This document shows, piece by piece, positions 1 to 8,774 of a stretch of 44,851 bases of DNA. Location: assembly GCA_000697475.1 (NCBI GenBank), contig JNEU01000903.1:1-44851 (forward strand), in the 5' to 3' direction. The notes beneath the pieces were generated by a model. The model was given only the letters and a program-made list of their open reading frames with translations, was not told where the DNA came from and made no database searches. This DNA comes from Lichtheimia corymbifera B2541 (Eukaryota; Mucoromycota; Mucoromycetes; Mucorales; Lichtheimiaceae). Position 1 is the stretch's first letter; every line of letters starts with the position of its first letter. A program made the position numbers and the translations under genes.

Positions 1-447
1 CAGATATTCAATGGATGGATGATTTCCGTAATGGATGAACGATTGTGTTGGGGATGTTGTTGTAAAATAGTCTGCCGTACGAATGTGAATGTGATAAAAT
101 GCGCCCAGCTTCTCCACCAAAATGAGACGTAGGGCAGTGTGCTTGTAGCGAGAGAGTCGATGTATTCCAAAAACGGTATCGCCAAGAAGTCTTCCAAATC
201 AATTCCAGGTTCAATAAGCAATCGCAACTGCTTAATCACAAATCCTTCCAATGACAAAGAATAAAGACAATAAAGACCAGGGGTTTAATAAAATGTTTTC
301 AACGACACTTCTAAATGCTACTCTCAGCTAAACGAGTGGATGATGATGATGATGTTTCAGCTGGCAACAAATCCCGACCCAAAATGGCAACTCGAAGGCT
401 GACTACCCCACTACGGCCGTCTCAATCACAAGCCGAAAAAGGAAGGA
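1..447. other. Left edge, no assignable gene
   Basis: The minus strand is open in more than one frame between about 290 and 1, so an exon of a gene running off the left edge is possible. I do not recognise a family in any frame and no splice pattern decides between them. The remainder, about 300-447, is AT-rich spacer ahead of the tRNA gene. Confidence 0.25.
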
Positions 448-521
448 GCTCGCTTAGCTCAGTTGGTTAGAGCGTGGTGCTAATAACGCCAAGGTCACAG
501 GTTCGACCCCTGTAGTGAGCA
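448..521 (+). tRNA. tRNA-Ile (anticodon AAT)
   Basis: A full cloverleaf can be drawn. The acceptor stem pairs GCTCGCT (448-454) with AGTGAGC (514-520), with discriminator A521. The D stem is GCTC/GAGC. The anticodon stem is TGGTG/CGCCA with the seven-base loop CTAATAA, giving anticodon AAT (A34, read as inosine) for isoleucine. The T arm is ACAGG-TTCGACC-CCTGT. There is no intron and no encoded CCA, as expected for a eukaryotic nuclear gene. The internal A box (TAGCTCAGTTGG) and B box (GGTTCGACCCC) are present. A retroelement-like unit begins 45 bp downstream. Confidence 0.96.
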
Positions 522-549
522 TTGATCCTTGAAGAACTCGGAAATCCTC

Positions 550-563
550 TTTTTTGTTTTTTT
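550..563 (+). terminator. Pol III T-run terminator of the tRNA gene
   Basis: Six T (550-555), one G, then seven T (557-563) lie about 30 bp after the tRNA 3' end, a normal RNA polymerase III stop. The second T-run abuts the target duplication of the downstream element, so the insertion lies immediately past the terminator. Confidence 0.7.
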
Positions 564-566
564 CTT
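563..566. repeat. Target-site duplication TCTT (partner at 4501-4504)
   Basis: The four bases before the left repeat (TCTT) recur directly after the right repeat. Extending to five bases fails (TTCTT against TCTTC). Four-base duplications are known for some LTR elements. Because the left copy lies in T-rich DNA, a chance match is possible. Confidence 0.6.
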
Positions 567-776
567 TGTCGGATGATATTTTAGATTTGTAATGTTGCAC
601 ATGCTGCGGTGCTGAGCAGCCTTTATAAAAGGCTGCTGCAACACCGAGAATAAATCTTTAGCTTTTGATCCGGTGAATCATAGTTCTTGTCTATATTGAG
701 CGGGTAGTTGTAAAGAGGTGTTTACATCCCTGGCTACGGTGTTATACCGCCAGACGACGCAAAAGGATATACGACA
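567..776 (+). repeat. Left LTR-like repeat (210 bp)
   Basis: Starts TGTCGGATG and ends ATATACGACA. It holds a TATAAAA box (624-630) inside an imperfect palindrome (608-645: GGTG, GCAGCC, TTTATAAAA, GGCTGC, CACC) and an AATAAA poly(A) signal (649-654) only 18 bp further on. The order promoter, start, poly(A) signal fits a compact U3-R-U5. No base differs from the right copy by eye. Confidence 0.88.
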
Positions 777-820
777 ATCATTACAATGACATTTCGATAG
801 AAGCCCCCGTCGGATTATCA

Positions 821-1714
821 ATGGATACATCAGGGAGAAAACCGATAAATCCATCATCCGCTCAGGTGCCTAGGGTGAAGAGCTATTTGACGAAGATTAA
901 TAATCCACCGTCCTATAGAAACACTCTAATGGCGATGGCAAAGCGGAATTGGAATGTTCCTTACTTAGAGGGTGCAATACCTTCGGCTGAAATGGTGTTG
1001 GAAACGGTTGAGAACATGTTTGATTGTTTGTGTAAACCGGGTTGGAGGGAAGGTTTTGAATCCTTTTCGACATTTACTTTCAAACACTTTTTCGACACAA
1101 ACAGTGAGTATGTCGGGAAACTTGCACCTGGAAAACCGGCAAAATTCGATCTGGATGCAATGTTACCTCCGGAGCTGCATTTCAAGAATGTTTTCGAAAA
1201 GCATACAAACATGTTGAAAGCAAAAACAAAGTTTTCTTTGGAAGGAAAAGAGGAGCATGAATATGTGATCAACGCGACTATTAATTATCATGGACCTGAA
1301 ACGAATGCCATTTCATCGTCAGTCTTTAGAAACGTTATCAGAAGGTTACAACCTTGGTTACGAGACGACGTTTGTATGATGATTGAGAAAGATCGACCGG
1401 CAGTAGAAAAATTTTTCTACAATGCTCTGCAGAAGAAGAAATCTATTATCAGTAACGGTAAGATTATACCGTTGGAGATAGACTACTCCAAATTCGACAA
1501 ATCTCAAACAGAACGTTGTGCGATGATTGAAATGTTGATCTACTCCTATTTAGGTTTAGATGAAAGTTTCGCAAATTATTGGTTCGCGTCATTGAAAAAA
1601 GCGTCGACTTATAACTATCACGATCTTATAAAGTGTTATTTCGAATGGCAACGTCGTACAGGGACAGCAACCACTGCTCTCGGAAATACAAGCCTTTTCC
1701 GCGTTTCTCGTTGA
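821..1714 (+). CDS. Alphavirus-like RdRp fragment, truncated after motif B
   Basis: An uninterrupted 297-codon frame 45 bp inside the left repeat. About residues 30-297 resemble the N-terminal and palm parts of a virga-like (alphavirus-like supergroup) RNA-dependent RNA polymerase. A KRNWNVP-type motif lies near residue 41. Motif A is DYSKFDKSQ, with the metal-binding D221 and D226. Motif B is RTGTATTALGNT, with N289. The frame then leaves the family and stops at 297, so motif C (GDD) and everything after it are missing; a catalytically complete polymerase is not encoded. Residues 1-30 are not recognised and may be non-viral. No frameshift or internal stop interrupts the retained part, which suggests recent acquisition or selection. 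A five-codon mini-ORF (786-800) precedes the start. A plant-type virus and a mycovirus cannot be told apart by eye; a mycovirus is more likely in a fungus. Confidence 0.85.
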   Translation: MDTSGRKPINPSSAQVPRVKSYLTKINNPPSYRNTLMAMAKRNWNVPYLEGAIPSAEMVLETVENMFDCLCKPGWREGFESFSTFTFKHFFDTNSEYVGKLAPGKPAKFDLDAMLPPELHFKNVFEKHTNMLKAKTKFSLEGKEEHEYVINATINYHGPETNAISSSVFRNVIRRLQPWLRDDVCMMIEKDRPAVEKFFYNALQKKKSIISNGKIIPLEIDYSKFDKSQTERCAMIEMLIYSYLGLDESFANYWFASLKKASTYNYHDLIKCYFEWQRRTGTATTALGNTSLFRVSR

Positions 1715-1802
1715 GAAACAAAGTTGCCTAGATTATTAACCCGCCTCGAATTTATTTTAGCCTAGACGAAACCAGCCTTTAACAAATCTTGCCTTATTTT
1801 AC

Positions 1803-3875
1803 ATGGAATCATTGTCCCGTGAGGCTATCGCCCTGGGGGTTTTGACCCCATGTATCGAGGAATTTATCCTCAAAAATTATATGAACGGCGATGCAGATGC
1901 GCGAAAATTTATGGAACTTGCGTTTCATAATGCCGGTAAGTCGTACCTACTTCATCCTAACGTTAGCATGAATGACAAGGCTTTGATGAGAGTCTTTTCA
2001 TCCGTTCCAATGCAATTGCAAAGGGTGTTGTATCAGGATTTTGAAGATTACGATCTTCTTTTTACTTCTACATGGAGTTCAAAAGAAAACTTTGTGGAAG
2101 GATTACGCGAGTGTGCTTACAAATATTGTGTGGATTTTACAAGGAAATTCGCTGACAGATATGTTACAATATCAAGTGAGTTCAGGAGTAAAGTCTTCAA
2201 CAATTATGATATGCACGTTTGTGCCTCTGTAAAAACTTCAGATGATTTCACCGTCATGTCACGTCAGTTGGAATTCTTGAAACGTTATTCATATCCAAAA
2301 GAAGACGTTTCGGTACGAGAAGGTTTGAAGAAGTTGTTGATCGGAGGAAAAATCAATACTGATGTTGTGTGTTGTAAACCACAGGAATGTAAACGAAAGT
2401 GTGACGTTTTATTGGTTGATCACACAGAGGTTTATATGCCTTTGGAACAAGTGGTTTTGACTATGTTGAACCACGGCGCCAAAAAAGCTATGGGATTTCT
2501 GTTCTTTCCTGATGGGTTCAATTATCGAAAGAAAGGAAATTTTGCCATGGATACACTATTTTTTGATAAAACAAAAGAAGTGTACATGGGAAAAGAAAAA
2601 CCAGTGTTGTTTTACACAAGACAAGGTTTGGTTTCTAAGAAACCATACTCAGTGGAGGAGTACGAGAAGTTTTTTAAGACTAGCGTCGTTGTTCATGACG
2701 GAAAGTCTTATTGTTTCGAAATTGTGAATCGAACATCTTCTCTCCTGTTTTACAACCTGGTGTATGATGGTCCGTTTAATCCCACGGCTGATCTACCAAG
2801 ACATAAGATAGTGCATAGAGATGCTTATACAAGAGTGGTTTCTTTTCGTCCAAAAAACATGTTTGTTTGCAAAAACTTTTCTGATTTCGAAAAAGTTGAA
2901 GCTTTCATTCCCACTGAATTGTTTGAGAAAGTGAGAGTTTACGCTTCGACATTGGGTACTAAAGACTTTCACAGAAAAGAGATACACTCTCGATTGAGGG
3001 CCACGTTTTTGCGTGTACAAAATGCATCTACCGGAGCTGTAACTACTTTTGAGGATGGATTGGATTCTAGAGATTTGGAGATTGCGACTGATGCCATTTG
3101 GACAACTGCCTTCTTTGAAAGAAGGAAAGGTGCTGAGTTGTTGGCACACCAAAAGAGTTTGTTACAGCGCACGTCCACGATTGGATTCAATTTTTCCACT
3201 TTGACCTTGTTGATAGAGTCCATAAACAAGGAATACAATCCTTTGAAGCACTTGTTCAATTATATTGGACAGGTTCAAAGTCGCTTCAGAGAAGAAGAAT
3301 TGAGTCGGTATATCCCGTATTACGAAAATTTGGGAGCGTTCACTGTTTATGGTGGAAAAGAAAACGTTTTGTCCTTGAGTTGTGACAATCTGTTTACGTT
3401 CAACTCTGACTTTATGCCTCCGTGGATAAAGAAGTTGTTGGAACCGATCAAAGAAAAGGGGGAAGACTTTATACAGGAGTTTAACAGAGTCTTGCCAGTG
3501 TCTACTCAGGAAAGTCTCAAGGAAAGTCCTTACTTTTCCATGTTACACAGGGATTTAAGTAATGTTGATTCCTTGGATTTCTATACCGAAGAAGAGGTGG
3601 TATTGCACTCGAATGTAACGAGTATGGGTGAGGAGAGGGATAATTTGTTAAAGAAACTTAATGATATCACCGACCCTATCACTCCCATAATGGATACCAT
3701 TCTTGTGGCTCGAAAGCATTACAGGGGGGTTGAAGAACCTCCTGAAAAAATAGACAACGGACCTATCGAAAGATTGAATGATGTTGTAAGAAGTACGCAG
3801 ATGTCTGTGGAGTATGTGTCTAGAAAAGTGGATCCCAGGACTGACGCATTCTATGACTTATACGACAATTGGTAG
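1803..3875 (+). CDS. Alphavirus-like replicase N-terminal part (capping methyltransferase)
   Basis: An uninterrupted 690-codon frame. About residues 110-420 fit the viral methyltransferase/guanylyltransferase domain of alphavirus-like replicases: a His in YDMHVC (about 138), a following acidic/Arg stretch, a Cys-rich segment with CCKPQECKRKC (about 190-200), the VDHTEVYMP block (about 205-213), and the downstream region with REIHSRLRA-like helices. In such viruses this domain caps viral RNA at membranes. The N-terminal Met may be the original replicase start, because the 88 bp before it resembles a short AT-rich leader. The helicase is absent; the frame ends at residue 690 with charged linker-like sequence. 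It lies downstream of the RdRp piece, the reverse of the viral order. I assign it from motif layout; an alignment is needed to place it in a family. Confidence 0.75.
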   Translation: MESLSREAIALGVLTPCIEEFILKNYMNGDADARKFMELAFHNAGKSYLLHPNVSMNDKALMRVFSSVPMQLQRVLYQDFEDYDLLFTSTWSSKENFVEGLRECAYKYCVDFTRKFADRYVTISSEFRSKVFNNYDMHVCASVKTSDDFTVMSRQLEFLKRYSYPKEDVSVREGLKKLLIGGKINTDVVCCKPQECKRKCDVLLVDHTEVYMPLEQVVLTMLNHGAKKAMGFLFFPDGFNYRKKGNFAMDTLFFDKTKEVYMGKEKPVLFYTRQGLVSKKPYSVEEYEKFFKTSVVVHDGKSYCFEIVNRTSSLLFYNLVYDGPFNPTADLPRHKIVHRDAYTRVVSFRPKNMFVCKNFSDFEKVEAFIPTELFEKVRVYASTLGTKDFHRKEIHSRLRATFLRVQNASTGAVTTFEDGLDSRDLEIATDAIWTTAFFERRKGAELLAHQKSLLQRTSTIGFNFSTLTLLIESINKEYNPLKHLFNYIGQVQSRFREEELSRYIPYYENLGAFTVYGGKENVLSLSCDNLFTFNSDFMPPWIKKLLEPIKEKGEDFIQEFNRVLPVSTQESLKESPYFSMLHRDLSNVDSLDFYTEEEVVLHSNVTSMGEERDNLLKKLNDITDPITPIMDTILVARKHYRGVEEPPEKIDNGPIERLNDVVRSTQMSVEYVSRKVDPRTDAFYDLYDNW

Positions 3876-4290
3876 CTGATGAAGTTTCTTTCCACTTGCC
3901 TGCTGCTTCCTCTTCACCCTCCGTATCAAGTTTTTTCTCAAGGTTGTTTCTCCAACGCAAGCTGGTTTCTATGCTCGTTGTGCGGTGTGCTCGTCTGGTT
4001 CTCTGTTGTTTGTCCTTCCTCTCCTCTCTGTGCAAAATCTACTATCCTTTGGTCTCGCTGCTTGGTCCTCTTTGTTTTCTCGTTTTTGCCTTTGTGCCGT
4101 CGTGAGCCCTGGCCGAGTAGCCAATAAGTGCTCTGTTTTCGTTCTTGCCCGTGTGCCGTCTTGCTTCGTGATCTGGACGTTAAACCTTCTTCGTGGTCTT
4201 GTCTTCTCGTTTCGTTTCTCTTTTGGTGCCCTGCTGTCGTTTCTATGGTGATTATGTACGAGGACGTACAACAGTTTGGAGGGAGGATAA
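3876..4290 (+). other. Pyrimidine-rich internal tail and polypurine tract
   Basis: Composition changes sharply after the replicase stop. About 3880-4250 is strongly C/T-rich on the plus strand, so several overlapping frames stay open on both strands without looking like protein. Its origin is unknown (element-native or captured). It ends in GGAGGGAGGATAA (4278-4290) directly before TGTCG, which is placed exactly like a plus-strand primer tract of an LTR retroelement. Confidence 0.55.
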
Positions 4291-4500
4291 TGTCGGATGA
4301 TATTTTAGATTTGTAATGTTGCACATGCTGCGGTGCTGAGCAGCCTTTATAAAAGGCTGCTGCAACACCGAGAATAAATCTTTAGCTTTTGATCCGGTGA
4401 ATCATAGTTCTTGTCTATATTGAGCGGGTAGTTGTAAAGAGGTGTTTACATCCCTGGCTACGGTGTTATACCGCCAGACGACGCAAAAGGATATACGACA
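4291..4500 (+). repeat. Right LTR-like repeat (210 bp)
   Basis: A copy of 567-776 with the same ends, the same TATAAAA (4348-4354) in the same palindrome, and the same AATAAA (4373-4378). If the element behaves like a retrotransposon, this copy would supply the poly(A) site. The identity of the two copies implies a young insertion or recent gene conversion. Confidence 0.88.
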
Positions 4501-5277
4501 TCTTCGCGTATGGTCACGTGATTATTTTGCTGCCAGAGCTGGTTTCTACATGCACAATTGCCCCGTAGCATCTTTTTTCGAAGTTTTCTAGTGGTTATGA
4601 CCTTTATTCCTTGTGTATCATACTAGTTCTCATTTTGGGTATCATGTAAGATAGTCATTAATGCGCTTTATCCATGGTACTAAGGTAATAATAAGCGACA
4701 CTGTTATCAACTTAGTAATACAAGCTTCTCGCCTTCTCGGCAAATGATGATTCTTCAAAGGCAGAAGAATGTGCATTGAGAATTATCAAAGGCGCCTTAT
4801 GTTACTCATTACTCGCTCCTGTGTGAGGCAAGTACCTGTAATAATAGCGCATGAACACGAAAAGTGCTGGGGCGGTGATATTAGGAAGATTGCAAGAACA
4901 CGAGAGCAGATGAGTGTTTTAGTATAATACACCACATAGTTAGGATCAGTGACTAAACGCTGCATTAACGTAAGAAAATCCAATCTTTTATAATACTAGC
5001 GATATCATCAGACACTATCATTTCAATCTTTCTTCTTTAACAAGCTACATTTTCATTAAAACATAGGACCGTTGAAAAGTACTCTAGTTTGATAGGGAAT
5101 CACGTAGTCCAAATCATGCAAATACAGCAGTAATTTTATTGCAGCATGTTCCATTAAGTACTGGCATTGAATGTGATGATAAACAAAGAAGAGCAATGTA
5201 ACAATGGAATTCATCTGGGATCAAGTAAAGACCGCACAATCGCAAGAGTGAGAAGACCCATAGTCCTCCATTTCCTT
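4501..5277. other. Intergenic DNA without a recognisable gene
   Basis: AT-rich sequence between the element and the 3' end of the SWIB gene. A 65-codon minus-strand frame (4786-4983) has no family resemblance and no splice context. I see no RNA gene. Confidence 0.5.
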
Positions 5278-6183
5278 TCAAGCTGGTGGGATAGTATTGC
5301 TACCATTGGTATCGGTGGTGGTGGTGGTGGTGTTGGCAGGATCGGATGCAGTTGGTGGGGTATTGACAACGGCTGGTCCTAAGAGATGTTTGCCAACAAA
5401 CTTGTTCATGGTGAAGCCGCTGATGTAAGTTTCCCCTTCAAAGAGCCGTGTAAGCTTGTCATCACATCGAATATGAGTCTTCTTTTCCGGATCCTGCAGG
5501 TTTTTCTCTTTGATGTATTTCCAGAGATGTTTCACCACTTGAGGACGAGACAGCTATGGATAGGTGGGTGGGTGGGAATTAGCATAATGAATACCTTCCA
5601 TCCCAACAATGATCCCTTTTATTACCGTTTTTTCTCCAGTGACCTCTGCCAAATCATCGCTTAATATCCACGTCCTAGAGAAGTTGTTCTGTTCTCGCTT
5701 CTCTGGGTCTTGCTGCCGAGGTTTCCTTGGCTTTTTGGTGACCTTTTTTGTGCTCTGAGCTTCAGCTTTTCGTTTAGGTGCTGCCTTCTTCACAGTACCC
5801 TGGTTACTGCTCTTTGCTGTGGTGGTGGTTGGGGTGGTTTGAGCCTTTGTTGCAAGGGACGTGTCATCGTCGTCGTCGCTGCTGCTGCTGTCGCTGCTGT
5901 CGCTGCTGCTACTACTACTGGTATCCTTGGATTGCATTTCCTCATTGACCTTATCATAACATTCGCCAATCAATGCGTTGAGAAGCTTCTTGTGTTCATC
6001 GAGGTTGATAGTTGTTTCCTGTTGTAGTTGCTTTCTGACAGCCTTGGCACTGACACTACCAAGATCAGAGGCCTTCAAGATCTCTACCAAGACGCGGCAA
6101 GATTAGCCAAACAAGTTGTCTATAGCAAAAGGTAACGTGTTGACATTACCGATAATGCGTGGACGTAGCGTGTTGATATCCAT
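5278..6183 (-). CDS. DEK-C / SWIB-MDM2 domain protein (Uaf30/Tri1-like)
   Basis: Three exons: 6150-6183, 5626-6083 and 5278-5553, giving 255 aa. Introns are GT-AG. The first joins MDINTLRPRII to EILKASDLG; the second uses GTAATAAAAG and joins GEKT to LSRPQVVKHLW. Residues about 5-55 form a DEK C-terminal-type helical domain. Residues 60-130 are an Ser/Asp-rich acidic linker followed by a Lys/Arg-rich stretch with KRKAEAQ and KKPRKPR (nuclear). Residues about 145-225 are a SWIB domain (LSRPQVV, LWKYIKEKNLQDP, IRCDDKL, FTMNKFVGKHL). Family members act in chromatin or RNA polymerase I transcription, such as yeast Uaf30 and Tri1. The end is a Thr/Asn-rich tail. Length fits fungal Tri1-type proteins. 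Confidence 0.88.
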
Positions 6184-7452
6184 AATGCTTGGAAGGTGTT
6201 GCTGACGTTGACAAGGAAGAAGAAAAGGGAATAATGGAAGGTACCAGCAATTATTGTGTTCTCTTGCTCTCCATGCTAATTTCAGGATCAGTCAGCGCCC
6301 ATCTTTTGTCTCCACACCCCCCATAAATCAATATATCCTTCCCTGTTATCAGCTATTCACGCCATAGTATTCGGATGATAGAACATGAATAATAAGTGCT
6401 TGGCCCAATGCCATAGAATAATCTCCAATAAGCGTTCACACACACAAAACACCTTTTCAAATATGATACAGAATAAATGGCTTCAATGATAATCGCTGCG
6501 GCGATATAATGCAATAGTACTTATGCATGTTTAACAATGGTCTCTTAAATCAGCTTGACCAAGGAATTTACTCACTATCCGACCATAAAAGGATCTGCTA
6601 CTGCCTTGTGTCCATAGCATGGAGCTTGCAAACATGAGTGTTTGGTAATGGAACAACGATGCAGCTTGCTTCTTTCCATGCCCCACCTTCATAGCTTATC
6701 GCTTATCCTGGCTCACACGAGTTTTCAATTGCTCTACAGAAAATTGGTTTTATGTACTTTTGAGCTGTGTGATGCAATGATGAGGAAGCTGGTTCATTGT
6801 ACATGTTGGTGGCAGTGTAATGCTTTAGGTGTAATCATGCAAGCGCATATATCCACCACCAATATCATGTGATAAATGTTTGCTTGAAGCTGAGTAGTAC
6901 AAGGTGCACAGACAATGAAATGAATATGAGCCTAATGTGCTGTCAGACTGTGCCATGCTTTTAAACTTCATTCTTTAATTGCAGAGAAAGATAGAGTTCA
7001 TATAATGTGGGTACGTACAACCTGCTCTTGTCTCAAGGCGTAGATAACAGCATCAGGGTATGTGAATGTGTTCTTCTCAAGACTCAAGCATGATGGAACA
7101 AGAAAGCATTTGGATCAAGAAATAGAGTACAGGAGATCAAGGACGTGTGGCAAATGAAACAGTCAACTGCTCGGACCCGGGTTATACAAGGTCATCCTGC
7201 TGCATGCAATCAAACCATCAAAGAGTGAAGAAAGGGCCCCAAGATGAAAAAGGGGGTCTTCAACGCCACAGCGTATCACATCAATGAACCACACGAAACA
7301 ACAAATAAAGTTGAGTTAATTTAGGAAAGCTATTTTGATTGTTGTCGCTTGTGAGTCTTTATTAAAGAGGTGTAATCGTTGAATTTCTCTCTCTTTCTTT
7401 CAGATACACATACACACACCCTCCCTCTTTCTTTTTTATCTTCAGCCGACGG
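6184..7452. other. Long intergenic region, divergent promoters
   Basis: About 1.27 kb between two divergent genes (SWIB protein on minus, OMA1 on plus). A 76-codon plus-strand frame (6642-6872) looks like chance. A CT-rich stretch (about 7385-7440) precedes the OMA1 start and ends in a possible acceptor TTTCAG, so a leader intron or CT-rich leader is possible. No RNA gene seen. Confidence 0.5.
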
Positions 7453-8685
7453 ATGATGTTTGGACCAAGAATACTATTACGCACGCGTCTCGTACGACCC
7501 TTGACACATCAATGGCATAAACAACCCAATTGCAATGCGTTCATGGGTGCTGTGTCTCGAGGGCGCATGTTCCAATGTCGACCAATGGCCTCATTACCAC
7601 CGGGATTTCCAAGACCAAAGACGGTTATGACGGGGAAGGATGGATACCAACGCTTTCACCAGAGCAGTCAGCCATTTTACATGTCGAAACGCTTATGGGT
7701 GTTTGTGGGCACTGGCGTCTTTATGTTTGGTGGATATTATGCAACACATCTTGAGAAGGTACCCATCAGTGGGCGTATGCGATTCATGGATGTGACGCCA
7801 AGACAAGAGGAAGCCATGGCCAAACAAGCGTATCAAGAAGTCATGTCACAATACGGATTACGTGTGCTCCCTCCCAACCATCCCTACACGCGATTTGTAT
7901 CCAGGGTGGCGAAACGGATTGTGCAAGTATCGGGCATGGATGATCTACAATGGGAATTCCATGTTATTGACTCGCCCGAGCCAAAGTAAGTAGTGTGTGT
8001 GTGTGTGTGTGTGTGAGTGACAGTATATTCATTGTTATGCATTAGTGCCTTTGTGCTTCCAGGTGGTAAAGTGTTTGTGTTCACAGGCATCTTACCGATT
8101 GTACAAAATGAAGGTGAGGAATAGCTTTATATGTATAATATCATTCATGCTAATAAGAGTGATAGATGGCATGGCAGCTGTGCTTGGTCACGAAGTAGCC
8201 CATCAATTGGCACGACACAGTGCGGAAAAGCTGAGTTTTGCCAAAGTGATTCTCGCATTGCAGTTGACGCTTGTCCTCTTTGGGATCGAACCCTCGTTTG
8301 TCTTTAATCGCGTTCTCCTCAACGTTGTGCTCAACAAGCCCTTTTCACGTAAATGCGAGACTGAAGCAGATGTCATTGGATTGCAGTTGATGGCTCAAGC
8401 ATGCTTTAACCCACACGAAGCCGTTGCCATGTGGAGACGAATGGAAAAAGCAGGTGGTGGTGATATCCCTCAATTCATTAGTCCCCATCCAAGCCATAAG
8501 AATCGTATTGAATTTCTTGAAAAGGAGGTGAGTTGTCTAAGGACGCTCAACATGTTGTGCCTCTTTTTAATCAAAATGACATCATGTAGATGCCGACCGC
8601 ATTGGCGAAACGTGCTTCCAGTGATTGTACTACCGAGCTTCAAAATCTTGCAGACATGTTTAACACACAACGGGTGCGTTGGTAA
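7453..8685 (+). CDS. OMA1: Mitochondrial metalloendopeptidase OMA1
   Basis: Four exons: 7453-7985, 8046-8113, 8166-8527 and 8590-8685, giving 352 aa. All introns are GT-AG. The N-terminus is basic and Ser/Arg-rich (mitochondrial presequence-like), with a membrane segment near residues 80-100 (LWVFVGTGVFMFGGYYATHL). The M48 zinc site HEVAH lies in GHEVAHQLARHSAEKL, and the third ligand Glu is in CETEADVIGLQLM, so the catalytic set looks complete. NAFVLPGGKVFVFTGIL spans two splice junctions and is typical of the family. OMA1 is an inner-membrane stress protease that cleaves proteins such as OPA1/Mgm1-related substrates. Length matches fungal OMA1 (about 345 aa). It converges on the next gene with about 90 bp between stops. 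Confidence 0.95.
7993..8015 (+). repeat. (GT)n microsatellite in OMA1 intron 1
   Basis: About eleven GT units lie just after the 5' splice site of the first OMA1 intron. A simple length-variable repeat with no evident function. Confidence 0.9.
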
Positions 8686-8774
8686 TATATAGACAGTTCC
8701 CACCCACCAACCATGGACGTACACATCATCAATAAAGCAACTAAGATCATGTTATAATATATATGTATATCCAT

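Larger units (their letters stand above)
567..4500 (+). mobile_element. LTR-bounded element carrying RNA-virus replicase pieces
   Basis: The unit is bounded by two 210-bp direct repeats (567-776 and 4291-4500) that I read as identical. They start TGTCG and end CGACA, the TG...CA ends with a short inverted repeat usual for LTRs. The 4-bp word TCTT flanks both sides (563-566 and 4501-4504), consistent with a target-site duplication. A purine tract (4278-4290) sits directly before the right repeat, as a polypurine tract would. I see no gag, protease, reverse transcriptase, RNase H or integrase and no obvious tRNA-complementary primer site after 776. The inside holds an RdRp fragment and a capping-domain fragment of an alphavirus-like replicase. 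Inference: a non-autonomous LTR unit, moved in trans, that acquired viral RNA sequence. Whether the viral parts arrived before or after the LTRs cannot be told from one copy. Confidence 0.8.

Noticed and set aside
777..800. Self-primer idea: CATTACAA after the LTR complements TTGTAATG inside the LTR
   Set aside because: Only 8 nt, and the partner lies upstream of the TATA box, so it would not be at the 5' end of the RNA.
961..1272. Minus-strand frame opposite the RdRp ORF (and similar frames at 2793-3259)
   Set aside because: Shadow of the plus-strand viral ORFs, whose motifs clearly fix strand and frame.
3938..4324. Minus-strand 128-codon frame overlapping the right LTR
   Set aside because: It arises from the pyrimidine-rich strand bias, is purely charged low-complexity, overlaps other open frames and runs into the LTR.
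6642..6872. 76-codon plus-strand frame in the long spacer before OMA1
   Set aside because: Cys/His/Leu-rich chance composition, no splice context and no family resemblance.
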